Shown here: positions 36,644 to 46,001 of the stretch, one piece after another
How the letters are laid out: each line of letters opens with the position of its first letter
Numbering within the stretch: the stretch's first letter is position 1
DNA from: Azophilus sp965247035
GTDB lineage: Bacteria > Pseudomonadota > Gammaproteobacteria > Pseudomonadales > Azotimanducaceae
Assembly (NCBI GenBank): GCA_965247035.1
Contig: CBDFGJ010000001.1
Span: forward strand, 1,178,001 to 1,242,000
Reading direction: 5' to 3'
Length of the DNA stretch: 64,000 bases
Made by a program: the position numbers and the translations under genes
Notes under the pieces: generated by a model
What the model was told of the DNA's origin: nothing
Seen by the model: the letters and a program-made list of their open reading frames with translations, nothing else
The model's database searches: none

Positions 36644-36906
36644 TCAATCGCCAGGCAACCTCTCGGCAAAAGCCGTTGCAAACTCCTCCCGCAGAACGTT
36701 TTTCTGCACTTTGCCCATGCTGTTGCGGGGCAGGGATTGAAGGTTCACCACCTGTTTCGGATGCTTGAAGCGGGCGAGCTTTCCGCGCAGGCGCGTCAGC
36801 ACCTGCTCCAGCGACACCGAGGCGCCGGACGGCACCACCACCGCCACCACGCCCTCCCCAAAGTCGGGATGGGGCACACCAATGACTGCGGACTCCACCA
36901 CTTCAT
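36644..36906 (-). pseudogene. 3' fragment of the acyl-CoA ligase gene, second copy
   Basis: Same fragment and same break point (CTTCAT) as at 34085-34347, with a handful of substitutions. It is followed by the same 210-bp non-ligase segment and LRR promoter. Confidence 0.9.
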
Positions 36907-37123
36907 ATGGATGCGTCAACCATCCGCCCGCCCGGCGCAATACAGCCCGGACAGCTCCGCCACGCCAAGCGCCGGTCGAACGGGACGAATTTTCGCCGAG
37001 GCAGCCATTGATGATTCCCGCACCATGCGAGGTGTCCTAGAGCCATTGCCAAGCAAGCCGAAGGCATTCACTGCAGTCACTTCAAGCTGAGCCACCACCG
37101 CGCACCGCGCACGCAAAGGCCGC

Positions 37124-37151
37124 TTGTTTTGATTTTAGGGCCATCTATAAT
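37124..37151 (+). promoter_or_regulatory. Promoter of the second LRR gene
   Basis: TTGTTT (37124-37129), 16 bases, TATAAT (37146-37151), identical to the copy before LRR gene 1. Confidence 0.55.
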
Positions 37152-37243
37152 ATATGCTTCGCTTCAGCACGATGGCGGTCTGCAACAGCCAACAAGCCTC
37201 GGCCCGCCACCCAGCAAAATCAGACTTGCAGGGAATCCATGCC

Positions 37244-39427
37244 ATGACGCGACTAGCCCAACTCGCCCTCGCTCTCGCCGTCCTCGCACTCGGTCAGTTG
37301 GCCGCCGCACAAACAGTGCAGGTCCCGGACCCGAACCTCCGAACCGCCATCCTCAAACAACTCGACAAGCAGCCCGGCGAGGCCATCACCGAGGCCGACA
37401 TGGCCTCCCTGCAAACCCTGTCCGCCGACTACCACGGCATCCGCAACCTCTCGGGCCTCGAATTCGCCGTCAACCTCACAACCCTGCACCTCGAAGGCAA
37501 CTTGATCTCCGACCTCTCGCCACTGGCCGGGCTGACCCAACTGCGCACCCTCGTTCTCGGCGACAACCGGGTCCAAGACATTTCGCCCTTGGCCGGCTTG
37601 GCCGCACTGCGCTGGCTCGACCTCTCCGGCAACCGCGTCCTCGACCTCTCGCCGCTGGCTGGGCTGGACGGGCTCACCCACCTGCACCTGCACGGCAACT
37701 GCCGGCCGCCGGCCGGGAACTGCCTGGCTGACATCGCCCCCTTGGCCGGCTTGGCCGCACTCGAGCTGCTGTCCTTGGCCAACAACGATATCGAGGACGT
37801 CTCCGCCTTGACCGACCTGACCGAACTGTCGTTGCTGATCCTAGCCAACAACGAGATCACCGACATCACGCCGCTGCTGGACAACCCGGGCCTCGACGCC
37901 GGCGACTACCTGAGCCTGCTCGGCAACCCCTACGATGCAGCCGACGCCGCCCCGCTGGTCGCCTCCGGGGTCACGCTCGGCGCACCGTCCTCCCTGCAGC
38001 CGCCCGCCGAGCCGGGGGTGCTGATCCCGGACCCCGTCCTTGAGCCGCCGCTCCCCGATCCATTCGGGTTGCTTCCCGAGGATGACTCGCTCCCCGAGTC
38101 GGAGGTCCTGATCCCGGACCCCGCCCTGCGGACCGCGGTCGCCCGCGCTTTGAACCTTCAGCCGGGCGACCCGGTCACCGAACGGAACTTAGCCCGTCTG
38201 GCCACTTTGTCCTCGTCTTTCGCAGACATCGCGGACCTGACCGGCTTACAGTTCGCCACCGGCCTGACGAGGCTGATTCTTGGTGACCCTCGTGGTGTTG
38301 GTCGCAACCAAATCACCGACATCACACCGCTGGCGGGTCTGACCGGCCTGACGGAGCTGGATCTTCGCCGCAACCAAATAGTCGACATCTCCGCACTGGC
38401 GGATCTGACCAGACTGACGTCGCTGTCTCTTTATGACAACCAAATAGCCGACATCTCCGCGCTGGCGGATCTGACCGGCCTGACGAAGCTGTCTCTTGGC
38501 TTCAACCAAATAGCCGATCTCTCCGATCTGGCGGGTCTGACCGGCCTGACGGACCTGAGTCTTCGCCGCAACCACCTAGTCGACATCTCCGATCTGGCGG
38601 GTCTGACCGGCCTGACGAAGCTGTCTCTTGGCTTCAACCAAATAGTCGACATCTCCGCGCTGTCGGGTCTGACCGGCCTGACGGACCTAGACCTGGGTCA
38701 TCGCGGCAACCAAATAGTCGACATCTCCGCGCTGTCAGGTCTGACCGGCCTGACGGACCTGAGTCTTCGCGGCAACCAAATAGTCGACATCTCCGCGCTG
38801 GCGGGTCTGAACGGCCTGACGGACCTGAGTCTTCGCCGCAACCAAATAGTCGACATCTCCGATCTGGCGGGTCTGACCGGCCTGACGGAGCTGTCTCTTG
38901 GCAACAACCAAATAGTCGACATCTCCGATCTGGCGGGTCTGACCGGCCTGACGAGGCTGGCTCTTGACAGCAACCAAATAATCGACATCTCCGCGCTGGC
39001 GGGTCTGACCGGCCTGACGGAGCTGTTTCTTGGCAACAACCAAATAGTCAACATCTCCGCGCTGTCGGGTCTGACCGGCCTGACGGACCTGGACCTGGGT
39101 CTTCTCGGCAACCAAATAGTCGACATCTCCGCGCTGTCAGGTCTGACCGGCCTGACGGACCTGAGTCTTCGCGGCAACCAAATAGTCAACATCTCCGCGC
39201 TGTCGGGTCTGACCAGACTGACGGATCTGAATCTTGACAACAACCAAATATCCGACATCTCGCCATTGGTCAGAGACGACGATCCAAACACCGCTGAGAC
39301 TGGATTAGGCAGCGGCGCCACTGTTGATTTGACGGGCAACCCTTTGAACATGGAGTCCGAAGACACGCACATACAGGCCCTGCGCGATAACGGGGTCTTG
39401 GTGCGATATATGGGATATAGCAGATGA
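37244..39427 (+). CDS. Secreted internalin-like leucine-rich-repeat protein 2
   Basis: A 727-residue paralogue of the protein at 34685. Signal peptide and first LRR module are nearly identical. An inserted linker (PDPVLEPPLPDPFGLLPEDD) precedes the second module, which restarts IPDPALRTAVARALNLQPGD. It has roughly 17 repeats (NQIVDISALSGLTGLTDLSL, many identical at DNA level) against about nine in LRR 1, so the array has expanded or contracted by unequal exchange. Its last codons (NGVLVRYMGYSR) abut a partial MITE, and the stop codon lies at that junction. Exported, no visible anchor. Confidence 0.85.
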   Translation: MTRLAQLALALAVLALGQLAAAQTVQVPDPNLRTAILKQLDKQPGEAITEADMASLQTLSADYHGIRNLSGLEFAVNLTTLHLEGNLISDLSPLAGLTQLRTLVLGDNRVQDISPLAGLAALRWLDLSGNRVLDLSPLAGLDGLTHLHLHGNCRPPAGNCLADIAPLAGLAALELLSLANNDIEDVSALTDLTELSLLILANNEITDITPLLDNPGLDAGDYLSLLGNPYDAADAAPLVASGVTLGAPSSLQPPAEPGVLIPDPVLEPPLPDPFGLLPEDDSLPESEVLIPDPALRTAVARALNLQPGDPVTERNLARLATLSSSFADIADLTGLQFATGLTRLILGDPRGVGRNQITDITPLAGLTGLTELDLRRNQIVDISALADLTRLTSLSLYDNQIADISALADLTGLTKLSLGFNQIADLSDLAGLTGLTDLSLRRNHLVDISDLAGLTGLTKLSLGFNQIVDISALSGLTGLTDLDLGHRGNQIVDISALSGLTGLTDLSLRGNQIVDISALAGLNGLTDLSLRRNQIVDISDLAGLTGLTELSLGNNQIVDISDLAGLTGLTRLALDSNQIIDISALAGLTGLTELFLGNNQIVNISALSGLTGLTDLDLGLLGNQIVDISALSGLTGLTDLSLRGNQIVNISALSGLTRLTDLNLDNNQISDISPLVRDDDPNTAETGLGSGATVDLTGNPLNMESEDTHIQALRDNGVLVRYMGYSR

Positions 39428-39480
39428 ATTGTTTTGGCCGCCATGCTCTGGTCACTCCCTGGAGTTTGATCAGAGGCGCC
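39422..39480 (-). mobile_element. MITE-like element, truncated copy 3
   Basis: This stretch equals the terminal 59 bp of copy 2 (from AGATGAATTGTTTTGGCCGC to CAGAGGCGCC) and is followed by CTAG, a YTAR site. The other half is deleted, and the LRR 2 gene is joined directly to it. Confidence 0.7.
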
Positions 39481-39531
39481 CTAGATTTGATCCACCAAAA
39501 CCAACGAAACTGATTTCACGGCCGAGACATC

Positions 39532-41097
39532 TCAACCCCTAGGCAAACCCTCGGCAAAAGCCGTTGCAAACTCCTCCCGCAGAACGTTTTTCTGCACTTT
39601 GCCCATGCTGTTGCGGGGCAGGGATTGAAGGTTCACCACCTGTTTCGGATGCTTGAAGCGGGCGAGCTTTCCGCGCAGGCGCGTCAGCACCTGCTCCAGC
39701 GACACCGAGGCGCCGGACGGCACCACCACCGCCACCGCACCCTCCCCAAAGTCGGGATGGGGCACACCAATGACGGCGGACTCCACCACTTCATCCAGCT
39801 CATCAATCAACACCTCCACCTCCCTTGGGTATAGGTTGTAGCCGCCGGAAATGATGAGGTCCCGGCCACGGCCGACAATGGAGAGCCTGCCCGACTCATC
39901 CATTACCCCGAGGTCGCCGGTGATGAAGTAGCCATCCGGCCGCATTTCTTCGGCTGTCTTCTCCGCCATACGCCAATAGCCTTTGAACAGGTTTCTCCCT
40001 CGAACCTCAATGACGCCGACCTGCCCCGGCGGCAATTGCGCACCGTCATCCCCGGACACACGCACCTCCACATCCGGCAGCGGAAAACCGACGCTGCCGG
40101 CGCGGCGTTCGCCATGTAGCGGATTGGAGGTGTTGATGATGGTTTCGGACATGCCGTAGCGTTCAAGAATCCTATGCCCGGTGCGGGCTTCCCAAGCATG
40201 GAAGACCGGTTCCGTGAGGGGTGCGGAGCCGCTGACGAATAGACGCATTCCAGCACAGTCCCGTCGGCCGAAGTCCTGTTCGTTCAACAGCCTGACGTAG
40301 AAGGTGGGCACACCCATCATCACCGTCGATTCAGGCAGCAAGCGCCGGACAGCCTTGACGTCGAACTTGGGTAGGAAATTGATCGTCGTGCCCGTCAGCA
40401 AGGCGCAATGCAGGGCGATGAACAGGCCGTGAACGTGGAACAGGGGCAGAGCATGCAGCAGCGCATCGTCATCGCGCCAGCCCCAGCAGGCGCAGAGCGC
40501 ATGGGCATTGGAACGGATGTTGCCGTGGGTGAGCATGGCCCCTTTGGACCGGCCGGTGGTGCCTGAAGTGTAAACAAGGGCGGCTAGATCATCGTCTTGA
40601 CGCCCAACGGTGTCCTTAAACGGCGAGGCCAAGGCCATGGCTCGATTCAGTTCCCCTGCCTCCGCACCCAGGGTCAGCAGCCGAAATTGTTGACCGACAT
40701 TGGCAAGAGGCGGGCTCGAGGGGCTGCGCACAAGCAGGCGCGGCTCGGCGTCGCCCGCAAAGTACTCCAATTCCGCCGCCGTATAGGCCGAATTGAGGGG
40801 CACATAGACCGCTCCCACCTTCAGCGTGGCCAGGTAGAGCGCCACCACCTCAGGCAACTTGTCGGCCTGCACCAGCACCCGCTCCCCCGGCTGAACTCCA
40901 CAATCGATCAACACCCGGGCCAAGCGGGCAGTCGCATCAAGCAGGCGCTCAAAGGTCCAAACGCCACCGTCCGCCAAGCGCAGACAGGCTCTTTCACGGT
41001 TGGCGGCAAAAACAGCCTGCAGCTCCTCGACGAAATTCCCGCTCACCCCCTCAGCGCTCTGCCCCCAGCCATCAAGGCGACCTGCAGGATCAAGCAA
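39532..41097 (-). CDS. Malonyl-CoA synthetase-like acyl-CoA ligase
   Basis: A 521-residue AMP-forming ligase that activates a carboxylic acid (malonate in MatB) to its CoA thioester. The P-loop-like A3 motif is LVYTSGTTGRSKGAMLTHGN (about 170). Further motifs are ERYGMSET (A5), YFITGDLGVMDESGRLSIVGR (A7-A8 hinge) and PRNSMGKVQKNVL with the catalytic Lys (A10). Overall it resembles MatB, but malonate use is inferred. The start is TTG 41097, supported by GAGGTGAT just upstream; this sequence lies over the stop of the TPR gene. Its 3' 260 bp recurs at 34085 and 36644. Confidence 0.85.
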   Translation of the reverse strand: MLDPAGRLDGWGQSAEGVSGNFVEELQAVFAANRERACLRLADGGVWTFERLLDATARLARVLIDCGVQPGERVLVQADKLPEVVALYLATLKVGAVYVPLNSAYTAAELEYFAGDAEPRLLVRSPSSPPLANVGQQFRLLTLGAEAGELNRAMALASPFKDTVGRQDDDLAALVYTSGTTGRSKGAMLTHGNIRSNAHALCACWGWRDDDALLHALPLFHVHGLFIALHCALLTGTTINFLPKFDVKAVRRLLPESTVMMGVPTFYVRLLNEQDFGRRDCAGMRLFVSGSAPLTEPVFHAWEARTGHRILERYGMSETIINTSNPLHGERRAGSVGFPLPDVEVRVSGDDGAQLPPGQVGVIEVRGRNLFKGYWRMAEKTAEEMRPDGYFITGDLGVMDESGRLSIVGRGRDLIISGGYNLYPREVEVLIDELDEVVESAVIGVPHPDFGEGAVAVVVPSGASVSLEQVLTRLRGKLARFKHPKQVVNLQSLPRNSMGKVQKNVLREEFATAFAEGLPRG

Positions 41098-41101
41098 CCC
41101 A

Positions 41102-41674
41102 TCACCTCAACGTCCGCACGAAATCCTGGTAAGCGGCGTTGCCCGGCGCCAGCGCCGCCGCCCGCTCGGCGTCGGTCCGAGCGGCTTCCAAGTCCCCCAA
41201 TCGGCGGAACATGAGCGCCCTGTTGTAGTAGGCGATGGGCAGCAAGCCGTCCTGCTTGGCGATGGCCACCTCCAAGTCAGCCAGCGCCGCTTGGTAGCGC
41301 TTGCTCACCACTAAGGCGTTGGAGCGGTTGATGTAGGCGCTGGTCAGGTCCGGCATCAAGGACAACGCCCGGTCGTGGTCCTTGAGGCCCAACTTCACGT
41401 CGCCATTGCGGACCCGCAGGATGCCTCGATTGGAATAGGTGGCCGCCAAGTCGGCCGGCGTAAGCATCTGCTTTTCAATGGCCAGCGTGCAGACCTCAAT
41501 CTCAAAAACGGTTCCGCCCTCAAGGGTGGCCAAGTAGCAATCCCGAGCCGGCGAGCTGTTCAGCAACACCGTCTCCGACGCCGTGGCCAAGGCGGACACG
41601 AACAACATCCAGCCCAGCGTCACCGCCAGCACGAAAGATCTATCCGCCAGTTGATTCAAGCGCCTAGAAATCAT
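41102..41674 (-). CDS. TPR-repeat protein, exported
   Basis: A 190-residue protein. A signal-type N-terminus (SFVLAVTLGWMLFVSALATA) is followed by about three tetratricopeptide repeats: LAATYSNRGILRVRNGDVKL, SAYINRSNALVVSKRYQAAL and AYYNRALMFRRLGDLEAART. TPRs bind partner proteins, here probably in the periplasm. ATG 41674 overlaps the end of the upstream gene by 11 bp, and the product ends 4 bp before the ligase start, so three genes appear to form one operon. Confidence 0.75.
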   Translation of the reverse strand: MISRRLNQLADRSFVLAVTLGWMLFVSALATASETVLLNSSPARDCYLATLEGGTVFEIEVCTLAIEKQMLTPADLAATYSNRGILRVRNGDVKLGLKDHDRALSLMPDLTSAYINRSNALVVSKRYQAALADLEVAIAKQDGLLPIAYYNRALMFRRLGDLEAARTDAERAAALAPGNAAYQDFVRTLR

Positions 41675-42332
41675 CCGACTTGATCGATTCGATGGAGTTC
41701 CTCGGTTTATCCTCAAGCGCCCGCTGCGAGCCTTGGGACGACTGAGTGGCCAAGTGCGGAACCAGGATGTACTTGAGGATGCCGCGCCCGTAGTCGCCGT
41801 ACCAGAGGGCGGGATCCTGAGCCTTGATCGGCATGGCGCCGTCCTTGGGAATCAACCGAGCACCGCGCAGCATCGACAGAGCCAAGTCCAACTTCGACTC
41901 CTCGCCAAAGCTGACGCTGGCTAAACCCCAGCAACGCATCTCATCATCGATTTCGCGGGCAGCAATGACGCACCGAAGGTTCATCCTGGTTTCGTTGAGC
42001 AATTTCAGCAAGCGGAAATGCTGGTAGCGGCGTGACAAGTACAACCGGCTGCGCCGCCTCGGATCTACGCCGGGATCAAGGTTCTTCAACTCATCCAATT
42101 CATGCTCTATCCGGGTTTGTTGATCCGAGGATTGGGGCGGGATCACGCTCGCGAGCAACTCCAGCCGTTCGAGCAGATCCTCGGCGATGGCCCCGCGTTG
42201 ACCAGCCTCGCGCCAATCAAAAGTCGTTGGCGAGACCAGCTCCCAAGCATCCACCGCGGCCCAACTCTCAAGGCCCCGAGCGATCAGCACCAGCAAAAAC
42301 AGCGTTTGAAACCGCTTAGAAAGCATCTTCAC
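41664..42332 (-). CDS. Exported protein of unknown function (222 aa)
   Basis: A 222-residue protein with a signal-type start (FQTLFLLVLIARGLESWAA), then a helical, charged region (ELDELKNLDPGVDPRRRSRL, RYQHFRLLKLLNETRMNLRC) and a C-terminal LWYGDYGRGILKYILVPHL. No family is recognised. It is followed by the TPR gene with an 11-bp overlap, so a joint envelope role is likely. ATG 42332. Confidence 0.55.
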   Translation of the reverse strand: MKMLSKRFQTLFLLVLIARGLESWAAVDAWELVSPTTFDWREAGQRGAIAEDLLERLELLASVIPPQSSDQQTRIEHELDELKNLDPGVDPRRRSRLYLSRRYQHFRLLKLLNETRMNLRCVIAAREIDDEMRCWGLASVSFGEESKLDLALSMLRGARLIPKDGAMPIKAQDPALWYGDYGRGILKYILVPHLATQSSQGSQRALEDKPRNSIESIKSDDF

Positions 42333-42353
42333 GGCTACGGGGTCGAGCCATCC

Positions 42354-42737
42354 TCATTGGCGCAAGCGATCATGCAAATTATTCATCTTCAGACTGCCGA
42401 CAGGATCAATTTCAACCATCTCAAAAGAGATGGCGAGCCCTCTTTTCTGATAACTGGGGGCAAGATGGGCGCAGAGCGCTTCAAACAACCGCTCGGCCTC
42501 GGCGCGGCGGGTGGCTTCGCTGCGCCCGACGCCGATGCGGGCGCTGACGTGGACGAAGGCGTGCCCCGGGTCGCCATCGGCGATCAGGTATTGATCGCGG
42601 CGGGCGGCGCGTACCCGGATGCCCGGCAAGGGGAAGACGCCGCCGCCGGCGGCGGTATCCCGCAGCTTCCCAAGCAGCTCTTCAATCTTGATGTCCGCCT
42701 CTATATTGGATGAGTACTCAACGATCAGATGCGGCAT
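42354..42737 (-). CDS. 5-carboxymethyl-2-hydroxymuconate delta-isomerase family
   Basis: A 127-residue tautomerase-fold protein of the HpaF/HpcD type. After Met removal, Pro is first (MPHLIVEYSSNIE), the catalytic base of the family, and HAFVHVSARIGVGRSEATRR is the conserved middle. Such isomerases act in homoprotocatechuate ring-cleavage. A fumarylacetoacetate-hydrolase-type gene, whose family includes the next-step enzymes, lies at 45132, but no other pathway genes are seen. The start is the ATG at 42737 that places Pro second. Confidence 0.8.
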   Translation of the reverse strand: MPHLIVEYSSNIEADIKIEELLGKLRDTAAGGGVFPLPGIRVRAARRDQYLIADGDPGHAFVHVSARIGVGRSEATRRAEAERLFEALCAHLAPSYQKRGLAISFEMVEIDPVGSLKMNNLHDRLRQ

Positions 42738-42798
42738 GATCCCTCTTTTCAGCCTGCCGCCCCTGTAGGGCATCGGCCAGCGCTCCCAAGCTGCGCAT

Positions 42799-43149
42799 TT
42801 ACATCGTTTCCTGAACTTCCGCCAGAATGGTGCGCATTTGCGAACCAAGCCCCACGGCGTCTTCAACGCTGAGTTGGAAGGCAACCCCGGCGCCGGTCTC
42901 GGACTCAAGGTGCGCCTCGTCTCGGATGTGCTCCAATATGACCCGCGCCCGGGTTTCAGACACCAGAAACAACAGCAGGTCGCAGGCGGCTTCAAGGTCA
43001 AGGCCAAAAAAGGTTTTGGGTCGCTTGAGGCCCTCGCCCCGTCCACTGCCAATCACTGTGGCTCCGGTGGCGCCCGCCTGCCGAGCGGTTTCAATCACGA
43101 GGTCGGTCTTGTCGCTCCTGACCAAAGCGACGATCAGCTTCAGTTTCAA
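42799..43149 (-). CDS. PII-like protein
   Basis: A 116-residue protein with a PII-type beginning, LKLIVALVRSDKTDLVIETA, then QAGATGATVIGSGRGEG before the T-loop region. A ferredoxin-like fold closes with a conserved valine/leucine strand. The T-loop tyrosine context of GlnB (KGxTxxYRG) is absent, so it is a divergent PII relative. TTG 43149 overlaps the stop of the membrane protein gene as TTGA, with AGGAG 8 bases upstream. It probably regulates the two DUF1538 proteins, as PII-type proteins do with adjacent transporters. Confidence 0.75.
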   Translation of the reverse strand: MKLKLIVALVRSDKTDLVIETARQAGATGATVIGSGRGEGLKRPKTFFGLDLEAACDLLLFLVSETRARVILEHIRDEAHLESETGAGVAFQLSVEDAVGLGSQMRTILAEVQETM

Positions 43150-43943
43150 GTTCCAGACTCCTGCGGCGCCTGCCCGCCGCCACTGCGCTTTTGGTTCATG
43201 CGAGAGGCAATCATAGCGTATCCAAGCACCGAGATGATGGGAAATACGCTTGCGAACGCAATGAGCCCAAACCCGTCAATCAATGGGCTTCGGCCCGGCA
43301 CAGTGGCCGCCAAGCCGAGTCCCAAGGCCGCCACAACGGGCACGGTGACCGTGGAAGTGGTGACGCCGCCGCTGTCGTAAGCCAAGGGGATGATGGTGCG
43401 CCTAGAGAGAAAGGTCTGTAGGATCACCACGGCGTAGGACGCTATGATGTACCAAGGCAGCGGGGTGCCGGTGACGATGCGAAAGCAGCCGAGCGCCACT
43501 CCAACCGCCACCCCAATGGCCACCGCCAAGCGTAACCCCCAAGGATTAATCGCCCCGCCAGAAACCGCTTGCGCCTTCAACGCCACCGCAATCAGTGAAG
43601 GCTCCGCCACGGTGGTGGCGAAACCGATGGCGGCGGCGAAAACGTAAACCAGCCAGTAGTCGCGCCAATACACGTTTTCGGCCAAGCCCTCCGCGCCAAC
43701 CCTAGACTGCGTCGTGAGTTGCTGCGCCATAGTCTCGCCGATGGGGAATAGGGCCTCCTGCAAGCCAATCAGAAACAATGTGAGGCCAATCAATACAAAG
43801 GCGAAACCAACAGCAATTCGCGGCAGCTTGGGCAAGGGCTGGCGCAGCACTGCAACTTGAAACAGAATCAGGATGGCTAGAATGGGCAGAACATCTAACA
43901 GGGTGGCCACCGCCGTGTCCCCAAGCTGGGTCAGGAAGGTCAT
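43146..43943 (-). CDS. DUF1538 membrane protein (second of pair)
   Basis: A 265-residue polytopic protein with about seven helices: LLDVLPILAILILFQVAVL, IAVGFAFVLIGLTLFLIG, then GLQEALFPIGE, FAAAIGFATTVAEPSLIAVA and LAYDSGGVTTSTVTVPVVAA. The repeated AEP and SGGVTTS elements are typical of DUF1538. The family is thought to transport an ion or small solute; the substrate is unknown. ATG 43943 (GGTGG 7 bases upstream) is preferred to TTG 43949, which overlaps the previous stop as TTGA. Confidence 0.8.
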   Translation of the reverse strand: MTFLTQLGDTAVATLLDVLPILAILILFQVAVLRQPLPKLPRIAVGFAFVLIGLTLFLIGLQEALFPIGETMAQQLTTQSRVGAEGLAENVYWRDYWLVYVFAAAIGFATTVAEPSLIAVALKAQAVSGGAINPWGLRLAVAIGVAVGVALGCFRIVTGTPLPWYIIASYAVVILQTFLSRRTIIPLAYDSGGVTTSTVTVPVVAALGLGLAATVPGRSPLIDGFGLIAFASVFPIISVLGYAMIASRMNQKRSGGGQAPQESGT

Positions 43944-43945
43944 GC

Positions 43946-44680
43946 TCAAACCACCATGCCGTACAGCAACACAAAGATCATCGGCGTGAGGCTGGCGAAG
44001 GCAATCAGGCCAAAGCCGTCGATCATCGGGTTGCGGCCGCGGATGGACTGCGCCAAGCCGACGCCAAGGGCGGTCACTAAGGGCACCGTGATGGTGCTGG
44101 TGGTGACGCCGCCGGAATCGTAGGCGACGCCAACAATTTCATCCGGCGCAAACACCGTGATGACGGTGACCAAAACGTAGCCGGAAATAATGAAGACGTG
44201 GATGGGCCAGCCCTTGATGATGCGCAGCACGCCGAGCACGATGGCCGCGCCAACTGATACGGCCACCACCATGCGCAGGTTGAACGCATAGGCTTGCCGT
44301 GCGGCCTCAGTGGTGGCGATGGCGCCAGCCTCGGCAGCAGTTTCAGCAGCTTCCGCCGCAACAGCGATCAGCGCCGGCTCCGCCACCGTCGTCCCGAAGC
44401 CCAAACTGAACGCGAACGCGAACAGGGCCACCAAACTGCCCTTGCGGGCAAACGCTGCGGCCATGGCCTCTCCCAAAGGGAACAGCCCCATTTCCAAACC
44501 GCTGACGAATAGCGTCAAGCCAGCGATCACGCAGAGCATTCCCGTGAGCACTTCAACCAGATTGGGGAAGGGCTGCTGCAGCACCACCGCCTGGAAGAAG
44601 ACGATCACCAAAACGATGGGCGCAAGATCTTTCAGCGCTGCAAAGGTGCGCTGAGCAGCCGTTCTCAGCAACTTGTGCAT
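43946..44680 (-). CDS. DUF1538 membrane protein (first of pair)
   Basis: A 244-residue paralogue of the next gene, with the same elements in order: DLAPIVLVIVFFQAVVL, VLTGMLCVIAGLTLFVSGLE, MGLFPLGEAM, FSLGFGTTVAEPALIAVAAE and VAYDSGGVTTSTITVPLVTA. The two proteins probably form the halves of a heteromeric transporter. An insertion rich in Ala/Glu (AEAAETAAEAGAIATTEAAR) follows the AEP motif here only. ATG 44680. It is first in the three-gene operon ending with the PII-like gene. Confidence 0.8.
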   Translation of the reverse strand: MHKLLRTAAQRTFAALKDLAPIVLVIVFFQAVVLQQPFPNLVEVLTGMLCVIAGLTLFVSGLEMGLFPLGEAMAAAFARKGSLVALFAFAFSLGFGTTVAEPALIAVAAEAAETAAEAGAIATTEAARQAYAFNLRMVVAVSVGAAIVLGVLRIIKGWPIHVFIISGYVLVTVITVFAPDEIVGVAYDSGGVTTSTITVPLVTALGVGLAQSIRGRNPMIDGFGLIAFASLTPMIFVLLYGMVV

Positions 44681-45131
44681 CGCCTGGCTTCCCTGAGTGG
44701 ATTCAGCAATGGTAAAGGAGTTCGCTTGACCGAATCGTTGACGCTAGCACGGCGTCGAATTTACCCCAACAACAGCGGCGATCACCGCGGCGGGCAGCGC
44801 CTTGGTCCTTATGCCCGGCTTCTTATGCCCGGCTTCTTATGCTTGGAAAGGCGGGGGAAATTTGACTTGGGCGCCGATCTTTCAAGGTCGAACTGAAGCC
44901 CCGCTTTGAACCATTCATGCCGGGATGCGCCTTGCATTGACACGCAGAGCAAGCTCTGCAAGGTAAGAGCCCCAGTAGGACAAGACTAGCACTTCGCCGC
45001 CCCCATCAGCCTGTCAAAGAGCTTGTACAGAGCTTTGACCTCAGCTTAAGGGATGGATATGTTGGGCAGCCACGGCACTTTTGCACAAAAAACAGGTCGC
45101 CAGCATTGATTGGGCGCCAAGGGGAGAAGCC
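44681..45131. other. Intergenic with short tandem repeat
   Basis: No gene is recognised in the 451 bp. CTTATGCCCGGCTT is repeated in tandem at 44808 and 44822, with a third partial copy at 44836. The gap separates divergent genes and should hold their promoters, but none is clear. Confidence 0.5.
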
Positions 45132-46001
45132 ATGCGATTGCTAAGCTACCGCTACAAGCAAAGAACGAGTTTCGGCGTAGCCACTGACGCTGGCGTGGTT
45201 GACATTCCGAAGTTGGCGCCGCAGTGGAGCAGCTTGAAATCCCTGCTTGAGGCTGACGCGCTAGACAAGGCCGAACAGCTCACCGCCAACGCCGCTGCCG
45301 ATTACGCCCTTGACGAGATCAGTTGGCTGGTGCCCGTACCAGACCCAGCGAAGATCATCTGCGTCGGCGTCAACTACGGCAACCGCAACGACGAATATGA
45401 AGAAATTGCGCCCGCGCCCGCCTATCCGAGCATCTTCATGCGCACCCCGGGGTCGCTTACCGGACACCTGCAACCCCTGCTGCGCCCGCCGGAGTCGGAG
45501 CAGTTGGACTACGAAGGCGAGATCGCCATCGTCATCGGCCGCCAAGGCAGGCGCATAGCCGTAGCGGAGGCTCGCGCTCACGTGGCCGGGCTGACGCTTT
45601 TGAACGAAGGCTCCATCCGCGACTGGCTGCGGCATTCAAGGTTCAACGTCACCCAAGGCAAGAACTTTGAGCAATCCGGCGCGGCCGGTCCGTGGATGGT
45701 GACCACCGACGAACTGCCCGGTTTTGACGAACTGCACCTGACCACTCGCGTCAACGGCGAGGTCAGGCAACAGGACAACACCAGCAACCTGTTCTTTTCG
45801 TTTGAACGCTTGATTAGCTATGTATCCACCTTCATGCGCCTGATGCCGGGCGACATCATCTCCACCGGCACGCCGGTGGGCGCCGGTGCCCGGCTAAACC
45901 CGCCGCAGTACCTGAAACCCGGCGATGTGGTGGAGATTGAATCACCAAGCATTGGCCGCCTGCGCAACGAAGTTCGGGACGAAACGCCAATGCCTGGGTA
46001 G
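45132..46001 (+). CDS. Fumarylacetoacetate hydrolase family protein
   Basis: A 289-residue protein. The N-terminal domain covers the first 75 residues. The catalytic domain has PAKIICVGVNYGNRNDEY and QLDYEGEIAIVIG with the metal-binding Glu-x-Glu. NVTQGKNFEQSGAAGPWMVT and GDIISTGTPVGAGA complete it. Members hydrolyse, decarboxylate or isomerise 2-oxo-dienoic acids and related compounds with Mg2+. GGGGAGA 6 bases before ATG 45132 supports the start. A pathway link to the isomerase at 42354 is possible but they are not in one operon. Confidence 0.88.
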   Translation: MRLLSYRYKQRTSFGVATDAGVVDIPKLAPQWSSLKSLLEADALDKAEQLTANAAADYALDEISWLVPVPDPAKIICVGVNYGNRNDEYEEIAPAPAYPSIFMRTPGSLTGHLQPLLRPPESEQLDYEGEIAIVIGRQGRRIAVAEARAHVAGLTLLNEGSIRDWLRHSRFNVTQGKNFEQSGAAGPWMVTTDELPGFDELHLTTRVNGEVRQQDNTSNLFFSFERLISYVSTFMRLMPGDIISTGTPVGAGARLNPPQYLKPGDVVEIESPSIGRLRNEVRDETPMPG

